From Turritopsis dohrnii (Eukaryota; Cnidaria; Hydrozoa; Anthoathecata; Oceaniidae): DNA of 64,000 nucleotides. Positions within the stretch are counted from its first letter, which is position 1. Each line of letters begins with the position of its first letter. Both the position numbers and the translations under genes were made by a program. The notes below the pieces were generated by a model, which worked only from the letters and a program-made list of their open reading frames with translations, was not told the origin of the DNA and searched no databases. The DNA lies in the NCBI GenBank assembly GCA_027922465.2, contig BQMF02000158.1:310001-374000 (forward strand). The letters are read 5' to 3'. This document shows positions 54,178 to 64,000 of this stretch, one piece after another.

Positions 54178-54382
54178 TGTAAAATGATTAAATGTTAGTA
54201 ATTAATTAGAAAGAATTGCTACAAAAACTTTCATACCATTGATTTTTTCGATATCGATTGCATTATCTGTTGTTTTGTTGGGGAATCACACGATAAATTG
54301 TGTTATTTTTTTTTACTAAGATTAGCGAAAGTTTACAACCTTCCATTGACGAAAACTTTCTGAAATCTATTACAAAAATCAA

Positions 54383-54945
54383 TCTTATTATAATAATCTG
54401 CGCTGTGTGTCACACTTTCATTTTAGAGAGTGATATATTTAGTTTTAATTTACGGTCATCGCCCTCTTATGTGCGCGTAAAACCACGTAGAGGCGAGAGA
54501 CACTTTTTTCACGATCATTCCAAAAGCATGTGGCATCATTTGACGTCAGTTTTGTATGATCACGGGGAATCATTGCATTGCATCCCAAATCGAACCCCAC
54601 GTTTTTGGGGAAATATCTCAAGAACCAATAGGGATAACTGACGTTTTCTGGGGTCAGCGATACGGGTGATGGGGTGACGCATCATTTGGGCCTAAATTTT
54701 ATTTGGTACTGCAGATATGAAGTCATCAAAATCTTTGATCAAAGATATCTCTCTAACGGTTGGTCGTAGCGAAACGATCCCATACATTTTTTTAATCAGT
54801 TTTTCGAGCTCTACAACATGGTTACATTTTCCGTTTCCAATTCCTAAATGAAATTTTCATGACGGGGATCGTTCACGGGAAAGGAGATTTTGACCAATTC
54901 TTTTCGTAGTTAAGTTCGGTAAAAAGTTTTTACCCGGGATACTAG
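54383..54945 (+). mobile_element. Short non-autonomous Helitron H3 (563 bp)
   Basis: 5' TCTTATTATAATAATCTGCG after A, 3' GGTAAAAAGTTTTTACCCGGGATACTAG (split here as hairpin, spacer and CTAG) before T. The first ~110 bp match the autonomous Helitron and H1; the last ~60 bp match the tail that H1 acquired. It directly borders the LINE remnant. Confidence 0.88.
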
Positions 54946-54948
54946 TGA

Positions 54949-56640
54949 ATATATAACAAAACATCTGTGATCCAGGATAGAACTGCATCTTTTAGATGTA
55001 GTAATATTTCGATCAAGTAGCGGTGCGGAACAGTATCAAATGCTTTTTTAAAATCACAGTATAAGACACCAATCACCCCTCCGTTTTCAATAATCTCAGT
55101 CCTTTTATCCATTATTTGGAGCAGTGAAGAAGTGTTTTTGATGTAATGCTAGTCAGGCTAATTGGTCTGTAATTTTCAGCAAAATGTTTATCACCTCTAT
55201 TGTTATAGATGGCCGTGATATTGCCTTCTAAGAAAATGGGACTTTTCCTAGGGTATAGGATTTCTCAAATATTGTATGAATTGGTTCTGCAATCACAGTT
55301 GCCAGCTCCTTGAAAACAGATGTGTGAAGACTGTATAGTCCAGTGCTTTTGCAAGGATTTATTTCCATTAGTTACAATTATACGATTTCTCGATCCATCC
55401 TCAGTTGAAAGTTACTTACAGTGATTGGTTTCACTCCTCAGAATCTAGATTTTCGTGTCAATTTACTAACTCGGCTTCTATATTTCTATAATGTCGATAC
55501 GCATCCGCATCTTTGGTTTCCATGAATCTTTTCCAAAGGCAGTATTTCTTTTTCTTTTCATTAAAACGATACTTGACCACCCATTTACCAGCTTTTAATA
55601 TTCTGGTCGGTATGCATGCTGCTTCAGTTTTTTATATATATTTTGAAACTTGGTATACATCTTGTCAATATCATCTCCACAGTATTCAAATTACTCTGCC
55701 CAGTTGATGTAAAGAAGTTCTTTCGTCTTTTTAAAGTCAGCTTTAAATTAGGAACAATTTAAATTGAAGCTTTTCAGCTTTGTATTGGTACTTCAATTGA
55801 AGTAGGTCATGGTAAGATTTTCCAGGGGCTGAAGCGTATTTGCTGTCAAAGTGTTGATCTCCTGTCGAAAATACAAGATGTATTGAGAAGGAGTGTCTGA
55901 TCCTTAGCCTTTCATTGGGTGATTCATGTTTTGCGTCAGAAACTATCTTTGGCTGCATTATAAATTTCTGGTGCTGCAAACTAGAAGTTGTTAGTATCCC
56001 CCAATCAATTTTCTTGCAATTGAAATCACCCACTATGACTAAATAGTCATATCTTTTAATTCTAGTAATGACTCGGGAAAATGGTTGATTTTGAGAGATT
56101 TCGTCGTTGTTACTATTGGGGCTGCGATAGATAGCTGCAAACAGCATGATTTCTTTATTTCGGAGATAAATTTCTGTCAGGAGCATTTCTTTTGGCATTT
56201 CGTGTTCCTTCAGAATATGTAATTTATCTGTTTTCTTGTATGATATCAGTTATTTGACGTAAATTATGATCCCTCTTGTCAAGTCTTGGTCGAATTCAGC
56301 ACCAGCAATAATCTAGAAATAAGTTAACTTCTATCAGCTCACGTGATAAGTTTTTCGGTTTTACTTCAGTTATTGCGATAAGATCTGGTGGTACATCAGA
56401 TTCTATTTCCATTTTCAATTTCTCTTTTGTTAGTGTGTCAATATTAGTGTACCAGGCATATAAATCCATTGCTTTTATCAGACTGGTTTCTTTAGTTGCT
56501 TTTCTTGCTTTAGTATTATCATACCATCTTTGAATCATTTCTCTTTCTGCTAGTATAATCTTCAGTAATACACATACCTTTGCATGCTTAATCCCCCTTT
56601 GAGCTTGATAGATTTCCCTGAACTTTCTGTTTATCCTCAA
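54949..56640 (-). pseudogene. Non-LTR retrotransposon (LINE) fragment: AP endonuclease and part of RT
   Basis: Minus strand. 56,640-56,296 has LYAWYTNIDTLTKEKLKMEI and PPDLIAITEVKPKN, the start of an AP-type endonuclease. 56,198-55,743 has AAIYRSPNS, YLVIVGDFNCKKIDW (GDFN) and APGKSYHDLLQL, its C-terminal motifs. 55,120-54,960 has ENGGVIGVLYCDFKKAFDTV, reverse transcriptase motif A with its catalytic Asp, followed by PHRYLIEIL. The stretch between has several shifts. The RT is cut where Helitron H3 begins, and the rest is not visible to its left. The motif style fits the CR1/Jockey group. Inactive. Confidence 0.75.
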
Positions 56641-58520
56641 AACTTTCCATAGAAACTTGCTTGTTTTGTCAAAAAGGTTTGTTTATAGCCGACTATCTTT
56701 GTTTTTGCTCTAGACATTGGCGATTTGAGGCTATTTTAGTAAAATGTTCATTGATTTACATACGATTCTACCTCTTCAGTTCCTAAAGGCACTTTTATCA
56801 ATGAGAGTCCTGCAAAGGAGGTCCTAGAGTATTAAAAGCCCCCATTTGTGCTACGGAAACTGCTATCACGGCAACCCCTTAGTCACCAATTCCGCTGAAT
56901 GCAAAGCTGCGATTCACATTGTTATTTTTTTCCTTAACTTTACTTACTGGTATGTAGTACAGTAGTATCCAGTAGCAAGTAGTAAGAAGTAATAGCATTC
57001 TTTGATCGATTTTAATTACTTGTAATTACAGTATAGCTGTATAGCGTGTTTTTAGAATTTCATTTTTACTTTCCTGATGATGACTGTGAAGTAAAGTCGA
57101 AACATAGAATTTCTTTAAGTTGTTTTCTTGCTTTATACTTTGATCAAAAGTGTCCAAGATACACATATTTAGTTTGGTTTTTGCACTATTCTTTTTTTAA
57201 GAAAATAGTAGTAACGTAGAAAATAGTATGAACGTCATGTTTTCACACCGATGCGTGTAGCAAACTTTAAGAGTTTACCAACAGCATTTTCAAGTACATA
57301 CATTGAGGAAAAGTTGGTTATTTCTGTTCGCAAACTAAAGACTGATTATTTCTGCATATATAGTTAATAATCCAAAAGTATAATGATGGATGTTGAATGT
57401 TGTTTTAAAGTATTCCTAAAGTGTTCGCAGCATACAATCATATGTGGAGTAGAGGTTTTCTTTAGAAATTTTTCAAATACGTTTTGCACTGTTCAGGGTC
57501 TTCTATGCTTAGCAGGAAAGAACAATGAAAACCAGGAGTATGTTCTTTCCTAAATATATGCCAATACATAAAAGCAAAATAGAAACTTTTTAAAAACATA
57601 CATTTCTCGCGGTTAGCCTGGATATAATTGTGATATTTTTCCAACATGGCCTGCAGCCCGAAGGTAAAAATTGTGAAGTTTCTGCTATCGAAAGTAAAGC
57701 CTGAAATCCGAAGATTCGATGGGCGTAATGGTAAGGATAAACCTTAAAACTCTTTAACATTCAAAAAGAATACACAAGTATTGCATTCAGTTTTTCTATG
57801 CTTTTCCAAATCATGTCTTCAAGTTCATTCTTGTGAAAATAACTGGGTTTAGCCGATCTAAGGCATTAGTAAGTTATCGTCTATATTTGTGGCGATAGAA
57901 AATTATCGTATTGTGAAATCAAAATCAAAATCTGATAATTTTCTATTGCCAAAATCTGGCGATTTTTGTCAAGGCGATTAATGAATTTATCGGCCTATCG
58001 CCTGAAAATTATCGCCCAGTGGAAAGGAAGCTCTATAGAAAACTGATTGGTGATAATATGTTGGGGTCAATGGTTTGGCACATTTGGAGCAGCAAGCGTA
58101 CGAAAATTTCCAGGGATAGGCTTACAATATATATAGTATACTTTGTACGCAATTCTTTAGTAAACTGCACTGCAAATTGTAACGTAATACAGTGGAACCT
58201 TCATATAGCAGACTTCTATTGGACAAAAAATGTGTCCACTTTAGAGGTATCTGCCTTATGGAGGTTTTGTCAAAATTCTAAGATCTCTGTTTAGCCAACC
58301 CCACCTTTACCACCCGAGTCATCAAGCACAATTCTAATCTCCCATCCTTGACAAAGGACCTGAACAAAGATAGTTTTAGTCGTTCCACTCAGCTTGGCAG
58401 TCAGCTTAGCACTCAGCCTGAGAGCCAGATTGATGTCTAAAGGGGGTGGTCTAGTTAAGCGACTGCCGTCATTAGAGCTTTTGTAGTCTAAATGAAACTG
58501 AAGAGGTCATCCTGGGTAAA
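56641..58520. other. No gene recognised; scattered repeat fragments
   Basis: Notable pieces: a possible short repeat at 56,790-56,920 similar to the pair at 30.2-30.6 kb, an AT-rich inverted cluster of GATAGAAAATTATCG motifs (57,888-57,990), and a pogo-like end at 58,191. No convincing exon. Confidence 0.4.
58191..58275 (+). repeat. Tigger/pogo-like terminal fragment
   Basis: TA followed by CAGTGGAACCTTCATATAGC, then TGTCCACTTTAGAGGTATCT and TTATGGAGGTTTTG, the usual layout of a Tigger-type inverted repeat. The opposite end was not located. Confidence 0.45.
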
Positions 58521-60159
58521 TCTACTTATAATAATCCACAATCTTGTGTAACACATTTAACTGTGGACGAAATGTTTCTATGGAAAATTCAATACGGCAT
58601 CTTTAGAAAGTGAGTAACTGAGTGTACTGTGTGCACATCCACAATTAGTATATGCTCCTCCGTTTGGTTCTTTTTTGGTTTCGCACTGAAAATCTGCCGA
58701 AAAACGTCAATGGAGAAGCGCAAGCAATGCAATGTTCTTCGTTCGAAATTGGTTAACGATCATTTTGTAGCAGTAAAAACAAAAACAAAAAACTTCACGA
58801 ACACGAAGATAGTTTTTTTAAAACGAAGATCTTTAATTTTATTGTTTTAGTCGTTTTCGGAGTGAAATCGTATCGTAAAGATTGAATTAACAAGTGTAAG
58901 TAAATTCACGGAAGAACTGAATCAAAAATCAAAGTTTTGAGACTGTTTTCGTCTTTTTCCATTTAATTCATTTTTGACTGTTTGGTAGGCTGGAACTATA
59001 CTCATGATAATGTAATAACTTTTTCTATGTTTGCTTTCCGATTTGGATAAGAAATCAAGTTTGTGTTTTGTTCTATATTGCTTTCCTTTTTTGTTTGTGT
59101 GTATGTGTAGCATTTTGTTTATTATGAGATGGTTTTCATTGCTCATGGAAATCTTCTTTTTTTTAGTTTAAAATAATTACAAACAAATTTAACAAGTCTA
59201 AATGCTTGAGTGTTTTGGTAAAGAACAGACTATTAAAATAACGAATGGTATCGAATCTTAGTGGATAAAGAAGCAACATTAGCAGGTATAATTCCGCATA
59301 TCATTTACATGGCGTTTTTATTCTTCTTCATAACATATCTTTTATTTCTTTTTTGACTGTTTGGTAGGCTGAAGCTAAACTCATGATCTTTTAATAAATA
59401 TTCCCTGTTCCTACTCATATGTTTGCTTCAAGTTTGCGTTCGTTCTTTTAGTTTGCTTTTGATTGTGCGTATATGTTGGTAAATATGTTTTTATGATAGG
59501 TTTATTATTGATAGAAATCTTCTTTTTTGGGTAAAATTAATTATGAAAGAATAAATAAATTCGACATTGTAATATGAAGGGTGTTTGGTAAAGAACTGAC
59601 TAATGAAATAACGAATGCTATCGAATCTTATTGGAGTAAAGAAGCAACGTTAGCAGGTATAATTCCGTTTATCATTCATATTTCCTTTGGCGTTTTTATT
59701 TTTCACTACACGCCAAGGCAGCTTTGTTTACCACCCATTATCATTAAAGACTGAAAGAACAAAATTCCCACCTATTGCCCTTTGCTATGCGCCATCTTAA
59801 CCAACAAATACAGCAGCCACTTCATCCATCGTGACATGAGGTTTTTTTTGTGTCTGTGTCAAAATCTACATTTTATGTTTCGTAATCACCTCTTTCTCTT
59901 TTCACGATGAACTGGAATCTTACGACATTTTAATAATGACGTTAGATTAAAAAATAGTGCCGCCTCTGCGTAGCCTTACGTCAAATATATGTAGGAAAAA
60001 CCATTTAAAAAAAGTTAAATATTTCACTCCCTAAATTAGAAGTGGTATGCACAGCGCCGATTATGATAACTTTTTATTTCTATAAATGTTCGACACGGGT
60101 GTGAGCGATGCGTCGTTTTGAGAAATGCAACAGTAAAAAGTTTTTACACGGGATACTAG
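58521..60159 (+). mobile_element. Non-autonomous Helitron A4 (1.6 kb)
   Basis: Starts TCTACTTATAATAATCCACA after A and ends ATACTAG before T. It is a copy of A3 with different 5' sequence and many scattered differences up to about 59,546, then appears identical to A3 through its 3' end and into the flank. Carries the same exon-like segments as A2. Confidence 0.88.
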
Positions 60160-60529
60160 TACAACTTATTTTACTCCAGTCAAATGTTTATTTATACCGA
60201 AATCTGCCATTTTGAAATTTCAATCTTTCATATTTTTTCGAAAAAGGAAAACATTGCAATCAGGGATGAAACATCCAACATTGAGATGCTTTTCCTCACC
60301 GGAGTAAGTGATATTTTCAGGAAAATAATGACACGGTTGGAAGGAGGAAGGATTAAAGTGTCCATTTTTGTACCGGAAAAGAAAAAACTTTTTTTCGAGC
60401 GAAAAAATAGAAACTGATATAGTAGAAAATTAATGGAATGTCATAGAAAGGCTACTCAAAACAACTTTTCCAGGCGATTTTTGGGTTTCCCAGCCCTTTC
60501 TTACATAATCTACAAAGTTTGACATCGAT

Positions 60530-63362
60530 TCAACAAGACAATCCACCGTGCTGACGACAGGATTTTACACGGCAATCTTTGGAAATGCTACCACAATCAG
60601 AACAAACTGCCATAAAAAGACCTATATCAAATTCGACATCGTCTGAAAACCATGGCCTACGACATACGCAGAAAACATCTTCATAGGTAAGAAATCCTTT
60701 GCAGATTTTAACTCGCTTGGTTGATCGCAGAAAAGGAGTTATCCGCTTGTCTTTTATTCTGACCAACAAATGATCTCTCATGCGGCTTATATCATACCCT
60801 TGTCCAACAGGTGTTATACCAAATAAGACATCAGTCATAAAAGCTACGGCGAAAACACCACAGTCAACACTATTTGGTTGTTGTTGAACTGGCATAGCTT
60901 TGACTTTTAGCGTACTGCTGTCAACGAACGCTAAATCGCTAATCTGTTTCCAGATACCATGTGGAATATTTCCTCGATAAAGAGAGTCACAATAGCAAAT
61001 CTACAAGAAAGGTTAGCCAAAAATTAGACCAAATTACGCTCATTTATCCTTACACTCATTAACTACACTAGACATAAGCTTGTACCAAAACAGGACGAAT
61101 CTACTATGTTCACTCTTCAACCTCGTTTCCAGGCCTCTCTTTCTTGTTTGATGAAATGAAAATTGCTACGAGATAAAAGCCTGTATTACAAAAGTCTTAT
61201 TACCTCTATACCATCCAAACAATAAACAGTTGTCCAGTGAGAGTTGCAAAACAAAATCTGGACAAAGTTTTCTTTTAGGTGACTGAACCATCCAGCTGGC
61301 CCAATGACGGTATCTTCAAACCCTTCAACAAGGGGAATTGTGTTTGTAATATATGCTGACAGAAATTTATTACTGCATCATCGAGCTGGCCACCATTAGC
61401 AATATTGGACTCGATTCTGGGATTCAAGCTAGTATGATGGCTATGTTTATTTTTTCTGGTTTTCTTCTTTTGCGGCTTGGCAGGTAATTCTTTTGTTGGC
61501 GAGTGTACTTCATTTGAAATTTTGGTTTTCATTGCCATCACAATCTACAACAACTTCTGCTACAACATCATTTATGTTTGTTTTAGATTTCCTTTCTTCT
61601 TCTTCGCGAATGAAAATTTTTTGCTCGATACAATTGGCGCATCATTTCCACTCGCTGACCAATTCTATTAGCATACGGATGTCGTTTTGAAATGGTAAAC
61701 GGCGACTTAAACTTTTGCATCTTTTTCGTTACTTCCACTGACTTTTTTGTTTCTTTTTTGGAGATTTTCTTTCTAATAAGTCAGACTTTTGTTCGTTTTG
61801 CATATGAATTTTTGCAGAATTCAGCAGTGCGGTTATTTCCGCCGAGTATGTTTTCAGAAGGTTAACGTCATGCATGATATACGTCAAATCTTGAAACTCT
61901 TTTAGCTTTGTGCGGAGATTAATTTGCTCCTGTTTCAAGGTGCTCGGCCTCAGTAAGAGGGTTGTTTCTGCTGATTTGCTGCACTTCTCCTCTGAATCTG
62001 GGCCACTCTGCTCGCAATTCTCTGCACCATCGTCATCATGCGTATCACATACGGGATGTTTCTGGTGGACATGGTTATCTGCGGGTCGGAAATCTGTTAT
62101 CGCTACATTGTCGTTGACCGGAATGGGAAACAGGTCAGTGTCTAATATAACCCATACGTGATCCCGGAAAAGCGGTGATATGTTGTCAAATGTTAGCTGA
62201 CCACTTTGAATGACAGCGAAAAAATGTTTGCAGGGAAAATGATTTCTGCGAAAATCACCACATGTGCAGCTGCAAAATCTTGCATTATCCCCAAAATTTA
62301 CTTGATATTTCTTTCGTTCTATGGAGCATTGATCGGTACTTAGAACGGTAAACATCCCGTTACTCATCTTTTTAACTGATAATTCCATCTCTGAATCTGC
62401 GGCCGCCTGTTTTGATAGCAGCTTATCGATGATTGGTTTAGGACGATTTTTCAAGTACTCTGGTAGTTCTATTAAGTACTTGCGGTGCATTCCAGAGAAT
62501 CAATCATTTTGTTCCACGTATTTTTCATATAATTTCGGCAAAAACTGTTCCACGACAACTTGGAGCATTTCGCTTAAAAAGCACTTGTGATAATCTGCCA
62601 GAAGCTCTGTCTTAAGTTCCCTGTTCAGCCTCTCCGTACCATTATTGGTATTTGTAAGTTGATGGGTTGGTAAAAGACAGCCCAGCGCCTTATCTCTGGT
62701 CTCCAGGTACCTTCAAACCAGTTTCGAAATCTTCCTTTATAACATTCCCAGCTCAGTAAGCTTCTAAGAGCACTTTCAAGCTCCTCTTTATCAGATGCAT
62801 GGGCTATTCTCCTGAGACGACACTTAACATCATCTGCAATTGCAGCAACACCGTTGTCCTGCTTTGGCCTCCACCGTGTCCAGGCTTGCTCGCGATGAAA
62901 ATCGCACAAAAACACTTTTGTGCCCGGAAATACCTCTTCCAGAGCTGTAATTTCTTTTTCATCAAAATCAACCATGCAGTATTTGGGGATGATTTCAGGA
63001 GACCATGATTTTAAAATTGATAAACCCTTTTTGATCATGACTTCAGTTTCCTCCTGGAATACCATCATGGCTACAACTTGATAATTTATATTAGTCTTAA
63101 CTACCGCAAATAATAATGGTAGTGCGTATTTCATTGTCATGTAGGTGGCGTCAAGTAGGAGCAGTTGAGAGGCGTATCATTTGCAAAGTTGTTTCATATC
63201 AGGTGACTGATAGATGAAATTGAGTTTGTTTTCAACGTTGCAGCAAACTACTGGTACAAAAGCTTGAAACTAACATCTACCGTGTCCAGTCGAATTAGTA
63301 TTATCAAAAATTCTGATGCATCCACATCATCGCTGCACCAATCTTTCCAACTATCCGAGAAA
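60530..63362 (-). pseudogene. MULE - SWIM - Ulp1 - degenerate PHD gene, copy 2
   Basis: Same domain order and the same stops and frameshifts as copy 1 at 36,168-39,000: LLLLDATYMTMKY and CMVDFDEKEI (MULE Asp residues, 63,180-63,000), SWIM finger CSCTCGDFRRNHFPCKHFF (about 62,270-62,215), SHWTTVY, CYCDSLYRG and NSVDCGVF (Ulp1), FCVCRRPW. Inactivation preceded the duplication. Not expected to make a functional transposase, though the SWIM segment (62,490-61,729) remains open. Confidence 0.8.
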
Positions 63363-63381
63363 AAAAACTACAGTATCATCA

Positions 63382-63722
63382 GCTGTCCGGAGATAGTTGC
63401 TGTTGAAAAGCAAGAGTACTATTCATGACGTAATATAGCTTGTCGCAAAAAGTTGCCAGTCAATGATTCATCAACTGTCAGATGCCCACATTGCAAAAGA
63501 AAGCTGAAGACAACTGGTCTAGTCCATACTTTCATTGTCGAAGTCATTGTTGAAAAGAATGGAAAACAAACAATATTAACGATGTTTCCAAATGTTATTG
63601 ATACCATGAATTTGGATAGTACGATACTGGAAGATGAAATACTCAATTTGGAAGGTTATGACTTTCATTACAATTGCAAAAAAATAGTGACAAAAGTTGC
63701 TCCACATGAAGATCTTATTTAA
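63382..63722 (+). pseudogene. RPA-like zinc-ribbon/OB-fold fragment, copy 2
   Basis: Identical to 39,020-39,360 in frame and in the TGA that replaces a zinc-ligand Cys. Contains RNIACRKKLP, STVRCPHCKRKL and TILTMFPNVIDTMN. Divergent from the MULE gene. Confidence 0.5.
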
Positions 63723-64000
63723 CCCTTCCCAGTCGACAAAAGACCAAAATATCAATCTTTTGTTAATTTTTTGACACTCCTCCACATGTTAAATCTTTTG
63801 TTTTTTTAGATGCTAACAGTCAATTATGACGTTCCATGCAATTTTCTTTTTAATTAGGCCAAAACTCTCAAATAGCTATTTTGGAGAAGTGTATTTTTAT
63901 ATAAATGTATGAATACTGCATAAATACAGTGTATTTCAAAACGCGTGAAAGGTCACATTTGTTGTATAGATTTGACATTTTACGGCGTCGATATCTTTTG

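Larger units (their letters stand above)
59547..64000 (+). repeat. Second copy of the >=4.45-kb duplication, running off the window
   Basis: Matches 35,185-39,638 at offset 24,362 with one observed substitution (63,381). Starts inside Helitron A4. Confidence 0.9.

Noticed and set aside
57040..57130. Possible SINE/LINE 3' tail (CTGATGATGACTGTGAAGT...GTCGAAACAT)
   Set aside because: Resembles known retroposon tails, but no poly-A, target duplication or body could be supported.
58019..58294. Plus-strand frame as a protein-coding gene
   Set aside because: Its second half is a Tigger/pogo-like terminal repeat and the first half has no coding signature.

Overview
This AT-rich window looks like a metazoan nuclear genome, most likely an early-branching animal such as a cnidarian. 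That is inferred from spliceosomal introns, animal gene families (a SET-domain enzyme, a P2X7-ballast-like zinc domain, MADF, UBZ-HECT and Ulp1-PHD proteins) and a dense, nested mix of transposon classes. No bacterial-style operons, rRNA, tRNA or CRISPR were seen. Most of the sequence is mobile DNA in successive insertions, so the features are best read as layers.

Layout. 1-3.0 kb: a tyrosine-recombinase-like exon on the minus strand running off the left edge, interrupted by a 5'-truncated Ty3-type element (134-bp LTR at 696-829, RNase H and integrase at 918-3002). 4.27-6.79 kb: a non-autonomous Helitron with a swapped 3' end. 7.86-8.69 kb: a minus-strand SET-domain gene. 8.84-17.55 kb: one 8.7-kb terminal-inverted-repeat element framed by a perfect 9-bp target duplication. 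It carries a zinc-ribbon integrase gene, a UBZ-HECT gene and a second zinc-ribbon gene, and was invaded by a MITE, a 3.3-kb pogo-like element that carries a HIRAN gene, and a BED-finger element. 18.0-21.08 kb: a Mutator-like element (9-bp duplication) with an intact Ulp1-type protease plus PHD finger but no recognisable DDE core. 21.35-21.96 kb: the end of a hAT transposase. 22.08-27.54 kb: three Helitrons in tandem and nested, forming a large palindrome. 28.3-33.9 kb: a decayed PHD piece, a small coiled-coil/Gln-rich gene, and a large broken coiled-coil transposon protein.

34.19-39.64 kb: a Helitron, then a decayed MULE-SWIM-Ulp1 gene and an RPA-like OB-fold fragment. The block from within that Helitron to at least 39,638 recurs almost exactly at 59.55-64.0 kb. 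41.4-43.2 kb: MADF and P2X7-like genes. 43.57-52.67 kb: a full autonomous Helitron (TC start, CTAG end, A|T target) with an intact RepHel gene and, downstream, an unexpected nine-exon micro-exon gene whose internal exons are all 21-27 nt, multiples of three and phase 1. This Helitron splits a transposase-like pseudogene (52.67-54.18 kb plus 43.33-43.57 kb). 54.38-56.64 kb: a short Helitron beside a broken LINE. 58.5-64.0 kb: another Helitron and the second copy of the MULE block.

The genes do not form one host pathway. They are transposition machinery (RepHel, integrase, pogo, MULE, hAT, LINE, Ty3) plus accessory proteins of a ubiquitin/SUMO/chromatin or DNA-repair flavour (UBZ-HECT, Ulp1, PHD, HIRAN with a SUMO-interacting-like tail, RPA-like OB fold, SWIM). 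The strongest candidates for something undescribed are the micro-exon gene inside the Helitron, the HIRAN-bearing pogo element and the large integrase/HECT element.
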